Assembly: GCF_016902295.1 (NCBI RefSeq) | Contig: NZ_JACJLQ010000012.1 | Location: 1 to 64,000, forward strand | DNA: 64,000 nucleotides | From: Bacteroides caecigallinarum | GTDB taxonomy: Bacteria > Bacteroidota > Bacteroidia > Bacteroidales > Bacteroidaceae | Direction of reading: 5' to 3' | Shown here: in pieces, positions 1 to 8,897 of the stretch | Position numbering within the stretch: the first letter of the stretch is position 1 | How the letters are laid out: each line of letters starts with the position of its first letter | Notes under the pieces: generated by a model | The model's input: the letters and a program-made list of their open reading frames with translations, nothing else | The model's database searches: none | What the model was told of the DNA's origin: nothing | Made by a program: the position numbers and the translations under genes

Positions 1-72
1 AGGACTCGCTTTTCTATTGTACAAACAGGGCACTGGCATCTGTAGGTACGAACTTATTTGTGAATTACTCAT
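1..72 (-). CDS. possible N-terminus of a protein running off the left edge
   Basis: Read on the minus strand, an ATG at 72-70 opens a frame of 24 codons without a stop up to the window edge. The frame begins Met-Ser-Asn-Ser-Gln-Ile and I do not recognise it. Support comes from context: a good minus-strand promoter lies at 175-205, which would give a leader of about 96 nt. Twenty-four open codons are weak evidence by themselves, so the start and even the existence of the gene are uncertain. Confidence 0.35.
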   Translation of the reverse strand, partial: MSNSQISSYLQMPVPCLYNRKASP

Positions 73-163
73 ATGTATAAAATTAATTTTGAATAGTTAC
101 TTAATATTTTACTTATATCACTTTTAGTTTACATAGGATTGATATTGGTTAAGAAATCAATCC

Positions 164-175
164 GTGTGCGCACAC
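164..175. promoter_or_regulatory. candidate LacI-type operator, perfect 12-bp palindrome
   Basis: GTGTGCGCACAC is a perfect palindrome with a central CpG, the usual centre of LacI-family operators. It sits at the expected start point of the minus-strand promoter at 175-205 and about 110 bases upstream of a LacI-type regulator gene. Just beyond it lies an 8-bp inverted repeat (136-143 with 156-163) that would form a hairpin in the minus-strand leader. Operator function is inferred. Confidence 0.45.
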
Positions 176-205
176 AAAGGTACGACTTATTTTTATAATA
201 CCAAA
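175..205 (-). promoter_or_regulatory. minus-strand Bacteroidetes-type promoter
   Basis: On the minus strand TTTG (205-202) is followed after 19 bases by TACCTTTG (182-175), matching the Bacteroidetes primary sigma consensus. It points left, to the gene cut by the window edge. A TAATTTTG on the plus strand at 214-221 may be the -7 element of the divergent regulator gene, but no good -33 element was seen for it. Confidence 0.65.
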
Positions 206-281
206 AAAAGTTGTAATTTTGTGACGAATTTTTTATCTCCTACACAACTCAATCCTAAGCATATATAATAAGGTATAGAAA

Positions 282-1370
282 ATGAAAGAAAACAAGTCTG
301 AAAGAATACGTATAAAGGATATAGCCCTAAAAGCAGGTGTATCTGTTGGAACAGTCGATAGAGTCATACACGGAAGATCAGGCGTTTCAAAATCAAGCAA
401 AAAGAAAGTTGAAGAAATTCTTGAACAAATGAATTACCAGCCCAATATGTACGCCAGTGCATTGGCTTCAAACAAAAAATATAACTTCGCCTGTATTCTT
501 CCGTCACATACCCAAGAGGATTACTGGATAGATATAGAAGCCGGAATGGAGCATGCAGTATCTGTATATAAAGATTTCAATATCAGACTTAACATAATGT
601 ATTATGACCAGTATGAACCAGGAGCATTTGCTCAAGTAGGAATGAAAATGCTTGAGACAATGCCTGATGGTGTAATTATGGCGCCAAGTTCTGAAGATGA
701 GACAAAATCGACAGCGCTTGAACTCAATGCAAGGAATATTCCTTACGTTTTTATAGATTCGAATATCAAATCACTCTCTCCACTGAGTTTCTATGGACAG
801 AATTCCCACAGCAGCGGATATTTTGCAGCCAAAATACTAAGTCTTATGGCCGAAAAGAATGATTCTGTAGTTATTTTCCGACTGATTTACGGCGGAAGAC
901 TCGGCTCAAACCAGCAAAGAAACCGTGAAGAGGGATTCAGAGAATACATTAAGAACAACTGCCCCGGCATCAAACTTTATGAGCTGGATTTCTACGTAAA
1001 CAAGCCTGAGGACAATGAAAAAATAATGGAAGAATTTTTCGCAGCTCACCCTGAAATTAAATGTGGAATAACTTTCAATTCGAAGGCTTATATCGTAGGA
1101 GAATATATGCAAAAGATAAATCGAAAAGACTTCAAGATGATTGGATACGATTTGCTGAGAAGAAATGTGAAATGTCTCAAAGAAGGCAGTATAGAATTCG
1201 TAATAGCCCAACAGCCTACAGAACAAGGACAAAGTTGTATAGAAACGCTGTTTGAACATCTTATATTAAAGAAAGAAGTCAAGCCATACAATTATATGCC
1301 TATATCTCTCATCTCGAAAGAGAATATGGATTTTTACCTTGACGCACATGTAAGGACAAACAATATCTGA
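282..1370 (+). CDS. LacI-family transcriptional regulator
   Basis: A 362-residue DNA-binding repressor or activator. Residues 10-60 form the LacI helix-turn-helix and hinge (IKDIALKAGVSVGTVDRV, with Asp where most members have Ser in TVSRV, followed by NYQPN). Residues 65-350 look like a periplasmic-binding-protein type sugar sensor of the RbsB kind. The regulator starts 280 bases from the edge and is 8 bases from the downstream antiporter gene, so the two are probably cotranscribed. A palindrome at 164-175 is a candidate operator. The effector cannot be read from the sequence. Confidence 0.9.
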   Translation: MKENKSERIRIKDIALKAGVSVGTVDRVIHGRSGVSKSSKKKVEEILEQMNYQPNMYASALASNKKYNFACILPSHTQEDYWIDIEAGMEHAVSVYKDFNIRLNIMYYDQYEPGAFAQVGMKMLETMPDGVIMAPSSEDETKSTALELNARNIPYVFIDSNIKSLSPLSFYGQNSHSSGYFAAKILSLMAEKNDSVVIFRLIYGGRLGSNQQRNREEGFREYIKNNCPGIKLYELDFYVNKPEDNEKIMEEFFAAHPEIKCGITFNSKAYIVGEYMQKINRKDFKMIGYDLLRRNVKCLKEGSIEFVIAQQPTEQGQSCIETLFEHLILKKEVKPYNYMPISLISKENMDFYLDAHVRTNNI

Positions 1371-1378
1371 ATTGTATA

Positions 1379-2680
1379 ATGAATTTAAACAAACTTACCC
1401 CTATTATAAATAAGCCAAGTGGTGCGGCGCTAATGCCTCTTGTGGTATTTCTATGCTTGTATCTGGTGACATCATTAATAGTAAATGACTTTTACAAGGT
1501 ACCAATAACTGTAGCATTTCTTGTTGCATCCATTTATGCTGTAGCGACAACCAAAGGGCTTAGCCTGAATGACAGAATAATACAGTATTCAAGCGGTGCG
1601 GCAAACAAAAACATAATGATGATGATATGGATTTTCATACTGGCAGGAGCTTTCGCACAGTCTGCCAAAGCTATGGGAGCCATAGACGCCACAGTAAACC
1701 TTACGCTTCATCTATTACCAGGAAGCCTACTGCTTGCAGGTGTATTCCTTGCGTCATGCTTTATTTCGCTGTCAATAGGAACTTCCGTTGGAACAATAGT
1801 AGCATTAGTTCCCGTTGCTGTAGGAATAGCTTCAAAAACTGATGTAGGGATACCTTTTATGACAGCACTCGTAATAGGAGGAGCTTTCTTCGGCGACAAT
1901 CTCTCATTTATATCGGACACCACAATTGCCGCAACAAGAACGCAGGGTTGCCAAATGAGAGATAAATTCAAAATGAATATGCTTATAGCCCTACCTGCAG
2001 CTATTTTGGTATTTGCATATTATATATTCTATGGTAATAATGTAGAGGCACTTACTTCCGCCAACGTCATAGAATGGGGAAAAGTTATACCTTATATAAT
2101 AGTACTTGTTACCGCTATTGCCGGTCTGAACGTCATGCTCGTATTACTGCTTGGAATAATATCAACAGGAATTATCGGTATGGCATACGGTACTTTCGAC
2201 CTCTTCGGATGGTTCGGCTCAATGGGGCAAGGTATTACCGGTATGGGTGAACTTATAATTATAACCCTCATGGCAGGTGGAATGCTGGAACTGATACGAT
2301 TCAACGGCGGTGTGGACTATATTCTCCATAAACTGACCAAAAAAGTAAACGGTAAACGTGGGGCCGAATTCAGTATCGCGGCATTGGTAAGTCTGGCAAA
2401 TATGTGTACGGCAAACAATACGATTGCAATTATTACCGTAGGACCGCTGGCAGCTGAAATTGCTGATCAATACAAAATAGACAAAAGGCGAAGCGCAAGC
2501 ATACTTGACATATTCTCATGTGTGATTCAAGGTATTATACCATACGGAGCGCAAATGCTGATAGCAGCCGAACTGGCTTCCGTCTCACCGTTAAACATCA
2601 TCGAATATTTGTATTACCCTATAGTTCTATGTATATTCGCTATACTTAGTATCATACTCAGAATACCAAAAACTGTATAA
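1379..2680 (+). CDS. NhaC-family Na+/H+ antiporter-like membrane protein
   Basis: A 433-residue inner-membrane protein with about 11-12 hydrophobic segments and the family's small-residue loops, for example SIGTSVGTIVALVPVAVGIA near residues 130-150 and GGAFFGDNLSFISDTTIAAT near 170-190. NhaC-family members exchange protons for Na+ or couple to organic acids such as malate and lactate. Linkage to a LacI-type regulator hints that the true substrate may be an organic solute rather than Na+ alone. The substrate is an inference; the family assignment is firm. Confidence 0.85.
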   Translation: MNLNKLTPIINKPSGAALMPLVVFLCLYLVTSLIVNDFYKVPITVAFLVASIYAVATTKGLSLNDRIIQYSSGAANKNIMMMIWIFILAGAFAQSAKAMGAIDATVNLTLHLLPGSLLLAGVFLASCFISLSIGTSVGTIVALVPVAVGIASKTDVGIPFMTALVIGGAFFGDNLSFISDTTIAATRTQGCQMRDKFKMNMLIALPAAILVFAYYIFYGNNVEALTSANVIEWGKVIPYIIVLVTAIAGLNVMLVLLLGIISTGIIGMAYGTFDLFGWFGSMGQGITGMGELIIITLMAGGMLELIRFNGGVDYILHKLTKKVNGKRGAEFSIAALVSLANMCTANNTIAIITVGPLAAEIADQYKIDKRRSASILDIFSCVIQGIIPYGAQMLIAAELASVSPLNIIEYLYYPIVLCIFAILSIILRIPKTV

Positions 2681-2750
2681 TTCAATTTATACAACGACAC
2701 ATCGAGTAATAGTTTATACTGACTTTTTTCACAAAAAGAAGTATAAAACA

Positions 2751-2782
2751 TTTGTATAATTAAAAAATAACATCTACCTTTG
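2751..2782 (+). promoter_or_regulatory. promoter of the tRNA-Arg pair
   Basis: TTTG (2751-2754), 20 bases, then TACCTTTG (2775-2782): a near-ideal Bacteroidetes promoter. The first tRNA begins 17 bases after the -7 element. Confidence 0.75.
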
Positions 2783-2798
2783 CACCGCAATTAAGGAT

Positions 2799-2872
<74 letters not shown>

Positions 2873-2900
2873 CTTAAATGCAGACAAACATAATAAGGAT

Positions 2901-2974
<74 letters not shown>

Positions 2975-2975
2975 C

Positions 2976-3022
2976 AAAAAAGAGAAAATCAAAAGGCAGT
3001 GCCAAATGATTTTCTCTTTTTT
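2976..3022 (+). terminator. terminator after the tRNA-Arg pair
   Basis: An 11-bp perfect stem AGAGAAAATCA (2981-2991) with TGATTTTCTCT (3007-3017), flanked by A and T runs, so it can act in both directions. It also serves the convergent hydrolase gene that ends at 3041. Confidence 0.8.
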
Positions 3023-3040
3023 GTTTTTATCAAGCGGCAA

Positions 3041-4051
3041 TCACTCCATATTGTCGCGGATGAATTTCTCTATCTTGTCGAAAGGTATCAATTCCATATT
3101 GTCGTACATATCAACATGGCTTGCTCCCGGAACAATGAGCAACTCCTTATTGTTACCCTTAAGCTTCTTGAAGGCATCTTCAGAGAAATAGCGCGAATGG
3201 GCTTTCTCGCCGTGGACAAGCAAAACCGCGCTTCGTATCTCGCCGCTATAAGCCAGCAGTGGAGTATTGATGAATGAGAGCGATGAAGTGACGTTCCACC
3301 CGTTGTTAGAGTTGAGCGAACGTGGATGATAGCCGCGCGGAGTCTTGTAGTAAGCATAATAATCCTTAACGAACTGAGGCGCATCTTCAGGCAGCGGGTC
3401 AACCACACCACCAGCCAGAGCGTATGTTCCATTCTTGACATCAACGGTACGCTGTTCGTTAAGTTTCTTGCGGAGTTCATAGCGTGCATCCTCGTCCATG
3501 GAATCGAAATATCCGTTTGCCGTCACACGGCTCATGTCGTACATGGTCACTGCCACAGTAGCCTTTATTCTGGTATCAATGGCAGCCGCATTAATAGAGA
3601 ATCCTCCCCAGCCGCATATACCTATTATTCCTACTTTAGCAGAATCTACATCCTGACGTGTCATCAGATAATCCACCGCAGCACTGAAATCCTCGGTATT
3701 GATGTCAGGCGATGCAACGTAACGTGGTTCTCCCCCACTCTCGCCTGTGAAAGATGGGTCGAAAGCTATTGTCAGGAACCCGCGTTCAGCCATTGTCTGT
3801 GCGTAAAGTCCGGACGACTGTTCCTTCACAGCACCGAAAGGACCGCTCACAGCCAATGCAGGCAACGGACCTTCCACGTCTTTAGGACGATACATATCTG
3901 CAACGAGAGTTATGCCGAAACGGTTCTTGAACGACACTCGTTCTGTCACGACTTTATCGCTTGGCACGAAAGTCTTCTTGTCTTGCGCATTTAGATTTGT
4001 CATAGCACTTATTATTAGAATTTGAACAATTAAAAGTAGTTTTATCTTCAT
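3041..4051 (-). CDS. secreted alpha/beta hydrolase, YcjY/dienelactone-hydrolase-like
   Basis: A 336-residue protein with a signal peptide (residues 1-22, cut after LNA). The alpha/beta hydrolase core spans about residues 35-330. The nucleophile elbow reads GICGWGG with Cys146 in place of the usual Ser, as in dienelactone hydrolase and many Bacteroidetes relatives. A likely catalytic His lies in PGASHVDM near residue 317, and an acid residue is expected just before it. The substrate is unknown. It is a single gene, with an intergenic repeat array upstream and a bidirectional terminator at its end. Confidence 0.82.
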   Translation of the reverse strand: MKIKLLLIVQILIISAMTNLNAQDKKTFVPSDKVVTERVSFKNRFGITLVADMYRPKDVEGPLPALAVSGPFGAVKEQSSGLYAQTMAERGFLTIAFDPSFTGESGGEPRYVASPDINTEDFSAAVDYLMTRQDVDSAKVGIIGICGWGGFSINAAAIDTRIKATVAVTMYDMSRVTANGYFDSMDEDARYELRKKLNEQRTVDVKNGTYALAGGVVDPLPEDAPQFVKDYYAYYKTPRGYHPRSLNSNNGWNVTSSLSFINTPLLAYSGEIRSAVLLVHGEKAHSRYFSEDAFKKLKGNNKELLIVPGASHVDMYDNMELIPFDKIEKFIRDNME

Positions 4052-4122
4052 ATTGGTATATTTATTGAAACATTAGGAAAAATAGTTGTCTTTCATATTC
4101 AGTGAAGCCAGCCCGCAGATAG

Positions 4123-4210
4123 AGTGATACGTTCGTGTTACACGCGTTGCACGACTGTGTTTCGCGCGTTACACGTTCGTGTTACGGTCGTTACACGTAC
4201 GTGTAACGCT
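4123..4210. repeat. array A: four 22-bp palindromic units
   Basis: Four units of exactly 22 bp start at 4123, 4145, 4167 and 4189. The last two share CGTTACACG.nCGTGT.ACG, each with a dyad core ACACG-NN-CGTGT. The first two are more diverged. The array begins 50 bases after the stop of the acetyltransferase gene (minus strand) and ends about 70 bases before the start of the hydrolase gene. Related arrays occur at 49587-49674 and 21739-21826. Confidence 0.85.
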
Positions 4211-4259
4211 AATTTATTACAGGAGTTTCTGATATTCTGCCAGCAAATTCAGAAAAACA

Positions 4260-4820
4260 CTATATCTTCTTGATGAAGCGTGCAGGCACTCCGCCTACTA
4301 TGGTTCCTGCCTCTACATCCTTTGTCACCACAGCTCCGGCAGCTATCACGGCATTGTCGCCAATAGTCACTCCCTGAAGTATAGTAGAGTTTGAGCCTAC
4401 CCACACGTTCTTGCCAAGAACAATCGGAGCAGGATAAGTAATGCCACGTTCCTCCGGCTGCAATCCGTGATTGAGAGTGGCAAACACCACATTATGACCT
4501 ATCTGGCAGCCGTCGCCGATAGTCACACCTCCATGATCCTGAAAATGACAGCAGGCATTTATGAAAACATTTTCGCCCACATGGATATTCTTCCCGAAAT
4601 CAGAATAGAATGGAGGAAAAACACGCAGCGATTCAGGCACTTTATATCCGAACAGTTCGGAAAGCAATTCTCTCACCTCTTCCGGAGTGTGATAAGATGA
4701 GTTCAGACGGAATGTCACACGGCGAGCCTCCTCGCTCATCTCGCCCATAAGAGCGTGTATCTCGTCTGTGCCCAGCGCCTTACCGGTCTTTACCCATGAT
4801 AAAAATTCGTTTAAAAGCAT
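4260..4820 (-). CDS. hexapeptide-repeat sugar/maltose O-acetyltransferase-like protein
   Basis: A 186-residue acetyl-CoA-dependent acyltransferase of the left-handed beta-helix class. The N-terminal helical part (about 1-55) is the maltose-acetyltransferase type. Hexapeptide repeats cover about residues 70-180 (GDGCQIGHNVVFAT, GKNVWVGSNSTILQGVTIGDNAVIAAGAVVT). The likely catalytic His is in ATLNHGLQ. The start at 4820 (MLLNEF) is preferred over the longer frame at 4868 because the extra 16 residues are unlike the family. The gene is divergent from the AraC-type regulator at 4977. The acceptor substrate is unknown. Confidence 0.85.
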   Translation of the reverse strand: MLLNEFLSWVKTGKALGTDEIHALMGEMSEEARRVTFRLNSSYHTPEEVRELLSELFGYKVPESLRVFPPFYSDFGKNIHVGENVFINACCHFQDHGGVTIGDGCQIGHNVVFATLNHGLQPEERGITYPAPIVLGKNVWVGSNSTILQGVTIGDNAVIAAGAVVTKDVEAGTIVGGVPARFIKKI

Positions 4821-4920
4821 ATCTGTTATAATATATATTGATTCATGATACAAAAGTACATTATACACTCCGACAACCCTGTATATGGATTACGGCTCTT
4901 TGTACCAATTTTACCGAATG

Positions 4921-4951
4921 TTGCCAATACGGATAATATGTATTAAATTTG
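4921..4951 (+). promoter_or_regulatory. promoter of the AraC-type regulator gene
   Basis: TTG (4921-4923), 20 bases, then TAAATTTG (4944-4951). A 6-bp inverted repeat GCTACG/CGTAGC (4951-4956 and 4971-4976) lies between the -7 element and the start codon and could be an autoregulatory site or a short leader hairpin. Confidence 0.6.
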
Positions 4952-4976
4952 CTACGGAACACAAATTATTCGTAGC

Positions 4977-5879
4977 ATGAAACAGGAAGTTATAAAAATT
5001 GACACAGTAAAGAAATTCAACGATATATTCGGACTGGAGACCATGCATCCAATGGTAAGCGTCATCAATCTGTCCGAAGCCACCCGATGGCCGGAGACTC
5101 TAACCGTAAATTATGGTATATACGCCGTTTACCTGAAAAAGACGAAATGCGGCGATCTGACCTACGGACTTCAGGAATACGATTATCAGGAAGGAACAAT
5201 TGTATGTTTCGCACCGGGACAAGTAGTAACATCGTACATGAATTCTGACACCAAACCGGAAGGATACGGCATTCTTTTTCATCCGGACTTTATACATGGT
5301 ACAAATTTAGGCAAGGAAATAAAGAAATATTCATTCTTTTCGTACAACTCGAAAGAGGCACTGCATCTTTCGGAAGAAGAAAGAAAGATCATTATAGAAT
5401 GCTTTGGCAATATAGAAAAAGAGCTTAAAAACAAACAGGACAAACACAGTAACAGAATAATAACGACCAACATAGGACTCATGCTCGACTACTGCTTGCG
5501 TTTCTACGACAGACAGTTTGAAACGCGAGAAAAATCGAACAAAAATGTAATCGTGCAGTTCGAACAATTACTCGACGATTATTTCGAGAGCAAGGCTCCG
5601 GTAGAAAACGGATTGCCTACAGTGAAATATTTTGCTGAAAAAGTTTTTCTGTCACCAAACTATTTCGGCGACATGATAAGCAGGCAGACAGGTAAAACGG
5701 CGTCAGAGTATATTCATGGAAAGGTTGTGGACAAGGCGAAAGAAAAGCTCATATCTACACAAATGACAATGACAGAAATAGCCTACGAATTAGGATTCCA
5801 GTATCCGCAACATCTGAGCAGAATGTTCAAAAAAGAAGTCGGATGTACACCAAACGAATACAGAATGCAAAGGGTATAA
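4977..5879 (+). CDS. AraC-family transcriptional regulator
   Basis: A 300-residue regulator with an N-terminal sensor half (about 1-180, probably cupin-like) and a C-terminal double helix-turn-helix (about 200-298). The second HTH contains MTEIAYELGFQYPQHLSRMF, followed by the conserved GCTPNEYR end. It is divergent from the acetyltransferase gene and directly upstream of the OPT transporter, so either neighbour may be its target. Confidence 0.9.
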   Translation: MKQEVIKIDTVKKFNDIFGLETMHPMVSVINLSEATRWPETLTVNYGIYAVYLKKTKCGDLTYGLQEYDYQEGTIVCFAPGQVVTSYMNSDTKPEGYGILFHPDFIHGTNLGKEIKKYSFFSYNSKEALHLSEEERKIIIECFGNIEKELKNKQDKHSNRIITTNIGLMLDYCLRFYDRQFETREKSNKNVIVQFEQLLDDYFESKAPVENGLPTVKYFAEKVFLSPNYFGDMISRQTGKTASEYIHGKVVDKAKEKLISTQMTMTEIAYELGFQYPQHLSRMFKKEVGCTPNEYRMQRV

Positions 5880-5942
5880 GTTTTTTTATTACTTTTGGGC
5901 ACGAAAAAGAATAATATTAACATCATTAATAACAAATCTCAC

Positions 5943-7931
5943 ATGAAAACAGAACAAGAAAAGCCGACGGGGCTGCCTGAAAACGCGTTCCGTCCGCTTA
6001 AACCGGGCGAGAAATATGAACCACTCATGTCGCCTTCAAAAAATTATCCCGAAGTAAACTTGTGGTCAGTAACATGGGGTATTGTAATGGCTGTAATATT
6101 CTCGGCGGCAGCCGCCTATCTGGGACTTAAAGTAGGCCAGGTGTTCGAAGCCGCAATACCTATAGCTATAATCGCAGTAGGAGTGTCAAGCGCTACAAAA
6201 CGTAAGAACGCTTTAGGCGAAAACGTAATGATACAGTCTATAGGAGCTTGCTCCGGAGTAATTGTAGCAGGTGCCATATTCACTCTGCCCGCGCTCTATA
6301 TCCTTCAGGAAAAATATCCGGAAATGACAGTGAACTTCATGCAGATGTTCATCAGCTCACTCCTTGGAGGTGTACTTGGCATCCTGTTCCTTATTCCATT
6401 CCGTAAATATTTCGTAAAGGACAAGCATGGCGAATATCCTTTCCCTGAAGCTACAGCCAGCACACAGGTCCTTGTTTCGGGCGAGAAAGGCGGCGACCAG
6501 GCTAAACCTCTTCTCATGGCTGGACTTATAGGAGGTCTGTACGATTTCATAGTAGGTACATTCGGATGGTGGAACGAGAATTTTACAAGCCGTATATGCA
6601 GTGCCGGAGAAATGGTGGCAGAAAAATTCAAGCTGGTATTCAAAATCAATACAGGTGCCGCCGTACTTGGTTTGGGATATATAGTCGGTTTGAAATATGC
6701 AGCCATAATATGTGCCGGCTCTCTCGTTGTCTGGTTCATAATAGTTCCAGGGTTTGCACTTGTATTCGGCGACCAGGTTCTCAACACATGGAATCCTAAC
6801 ATAGCCATAGCAGTTAAGGACATGTCGCCCGAAATGATATTCAGCGAGTACGCCAAGAGTATTGGCATAGGCGGTATAGCCATGGCGGGTATCATAGGTA
6901 TAGTACGCTCTTGGGGAATAATCAAAGGAGCAGTCAGCCTTGCGGCAAAAGAAATGGGTGGCAAAAAATCTGAAGGAACCGTAGAACGTACGCAGCGCGA
7001 CATCCCTATGAAGATTATCGCTTTCGGCTCTATATTCACATTGCTGCTTGTCCTGCTGTTCTTCTACTTCGACGTGATGCAGGGCAACGTGCTTCACACT
7101 GTAGTGGCACTTCTGCTTGTGGCTGGTATAGCATTCCTATTTACAACAGTAGCGGCAAACGCAATAGCAATAGTCGGTACAAACCCTGTTTCCGGTATGA
7201 CGCTTATGACTCTTATCCTTGCATCGGTAATCATGGTGGCAGTCGGACTGAACGGAGCTACAGGTATGGTTGCGGCATTGGTAATGGGCGGTGTGGTATG
7301 TACAGCACTGTCAATGGCAGGAGGATTTATCACTGACCTCAAGATAGGTTACTGGCTGGGAAGCACTCCTAAGAAACAGGAAACATGGAAATTCCTCGGA
7401 ACATTAGTTTCGGCTGCAACAGTAGGAGGAGTAATCATGGTCCTGAACGACTCATACGGATTTACAAGCGGACAGCTCGCCGCACCTCAGGCAAACGCTA
7501 TGGCTGCTGTTATCGACCCTCTGATGAACGGTGTAGGTGCTCCATGGGCTCTTTACGGAGCAGGTGCTGTACTGGCAATCGTACTTACATACTTCAAGGT
7601 TCCTGCTCTGGCATTCGCCCTGGGTATGTTCATACCGTTGGAACTTAACCTCCCTCTTCTTGTAGGTGGTGCCATAAACTGGTACGTGACAACAAGAAGC
7701 AAGGACGAGTCAGTAAATCAGGAACGCGGCGAAAAAGGAACACTACTCGCATCCGGTTTCATTGCAGGAGGTGCATTGATGGGTGTAGTAAGCGCAGTGA
7801 TGAGATATTGCGATATCAACCTTATCAACGAGTCATGGCTTACCAATCCTATGAGCCAGGCAGTATCGCTCGTAGCATACGCACTTCTTATTATATATTT
7901 GGTTAAAGCCAGCATGTCTATCAAAAAATAA
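5943..7931 (+). CDS. OPT-family oligopeptide transporter
   Basis: A 662-residue inner-membrane protein with about 15-16 hydrophobic segments, of the usual length for bacterial OPT proteins, which take up small peptides or metal chelates by proton symport. Typical stretches are FSAAAAYLGLKVGQVFEAAIP near the N-terminus and FPEATASTQVLVSGEKGG near residue 165. The first in-frame codon at 5895 is TTG and belongs to a promoter-like TACTTTTG (5890-5897), so the ATG at 5943 is taken as the start. A secreted esterase gene follows after 6 bases and is probably in the same operon. Confidence 0.9.
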   Translation: MKTEQEKPTGLPENAFRPLKPGEKYEPLMSPSKNYPEVNLWSVTWGIVMAVIFSAAAAYLGLKVGQVFEAAIPIAIIAVGVSSATKRKNALGENVMIQSIGACSGVIVAGAIFTLPALYILQEKYPEMTVNFMQMFISSLLGGVLGILFLIPFRKYFVKDKHGEYPFPEATASTQVLVSGEKGGDQAKPLLMAGLIGGLYDFIVGTFGWWNENFTSRICSAGEMVAEKFKLVFKINTGAAVLGLGYIVGLKYAAIICAGSLVVWFIIVPGFALVFGDQVLNTWNPNIAIAVKDMSPEMIFSEYAKSIGIGGIAMAGIIGIVRSWGIIKGAVSLAAKEMGGKKSEGTVERTQRDIPMKIIAFGSIFTLLLVLLFFYFDVMQGNVLHTVVALLLVAGIAFLFTTVAANAIAIVGTNPVSGMTLMTLILASVIMVAVGLNGATGMVAALVMGGVVCTALSMAGGFITDLKIGYWLGSTPKKQETWKFLGTLVSAATVGGVIMVLNDSYGFTSGQLAAPQANAMAAVIDPLMNGVGAPWALYGAGAVLAIVLTYFKVPALAFALGMFIPLELNLPLLVGGAINWYVTTRSKDESVNQERGEKGTLLASGFIAGGALMGVVSAVMRYCDINLINESWLTNPMSQAVSLVAYALLIIYLVKASMSIKK

Positions 7932-7937
7932 ACTGTT

Positions 7938-8777
7938 ATGAAAAAGAATTTATTGATTATGAGTTTCATTATAATCTCATCAGTCCTATGCGCACAGAAG
8001 CCTATAGAAATAAAACTTTGGCCTGACGGTGCACCAAATGATAATGGAATAAAAGAACAAAAGGAAAACAGTCCTCTTTACGTAGCTGAACCTACATTAT
8101 ATATATATCCTGCAGAGAATCCTAACGGAATGGCTATAGTGGCATGTCCCGGAGGAGGGTATTTTACCCTTGCATCAGGTCACGAAGGACATGACATGGC
8201 TGCATGGTTCAACAGTTTGGGTATAACCTATTCAGTTCTTATTTACCGCATGCCTAACGGCAACAATGAAGTTCCCCTGAGCGATGCACATCAGGCTATC
8301 AGAATAATGCGCGAAAAAGCACATGAATTGAAATTCTCAAGACTCGGAATCATGGGCTCATCGGCAGGAGGACATCTTGCCAGCACAGCAGCGACACATT
8401 TCGACGAAAGTACAAGACCTGACTTCCAGATTCTGTTTTATCCTGTAATAACGATGGATAAAAGATACACTCATGAAGGCTCCAGATTTTTCCTGTTAGG
8501 CAATAATCCTGACGAGAAACTTGTGGACTTTTACAGCAACGAAAAGCAAGTAACAGCCCAAACCCCACCCGCTTTCATAATGCACAGCAGTGACGACGCC
8601 ACAGTACCTGTAGAAAACAGCATAAACTACTACATGTCGCTCGTAAAAAACGGAGTTCCAGCCTCACTGCATACCTATCCTATAGGTGGACACGGATGGG
8701 GATTCCGCGACGACTTCATCTACAAGAGACAGTGGACCGGCGAACTGGAGAAATGGTTGAGGGAAATAAACAAATAA
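7938..8777 (+). CDS. secreted alpha/beta hydrolase, acetyl-xylan-esterase-like
   Basis: A 279-residue protein with a signal peptide (about 1-19, cut after LCA). The alpha/beta hydrolase domain has an oxyanion-hole region CPGGGYFTLASGHEG, a nucleophile elbow GSSAGGHLAS (Ser near 138), an Asp in MHSSDDATVP and a His in YPIGGHGWGF. This pattern fits the Bacteroidetes esterases that remove acetyl groups from xylan and related sugars. It lies 6 bases after the OPT gene. The natural substrate is not shown. Confidence 0.82.
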   Translation: MKKNLLIMSFIIISSVLCAQKPIEIKLWPDGAPNDNGIKEQKENSPLYVAEPTLYIYPAENPNGMAIVACPGGGYFTLASGHEGHDMAAWFNSLGITYSVLIYRMPNGNNEVPLSDAHQAIRIMREKAHELKFSRLGIMGSSAGGHLASTAATHFDESTRPDFQILFYPVITMDKRYTHEGSRFFLLGNNPDEKLVDFYSNEKQVTAQTPPAFIMHSSDDATVPVENSINYYMSLVKNGVPASLHTYPIGGHGWGFRDDFIYKRQWTGELEKWLREINK

Positions 8778-8801
8778 ATATACAGAAAAATCCCACAACT
8801 A

Positions 8802-8832
8802 TTTGTAAAACAAAAGAAAAGCAGTATCTTTG
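8802..8832 (+). promoter_or_regulatory. rpsP promoter
   Basis: TTTG (8802-8805), 19 bases, TATCTTTG (8825-8832). It leaves a leader of about 58 nt before rpsP. Confidence 0.75.
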
Positions 8833-8897
8833 CAGCCGCTATTACGAGATAATAGCATAATTCAAATCATTAACATTAAAAATTTAACGTTTAAAAA

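Noticed and set aside
3326-3994. 222-codon frame antisense to the hydrolase
   Set aside because: It overlaps a gene with signal peptide and catalytic motifs and has no recognisable domain itself.
4123-4210. 22-bp arrays as a CRISPR array
   Set aside because: The repeats are directly adjacent with no spacers, the units are short and palindromic, and no cas genes are present.
6305-7097. two 244-246-codon frames antisense to the OPT transporter
   Set aside because: Both are shadows of the transporter gene; composition and lack of domains argue against coding.
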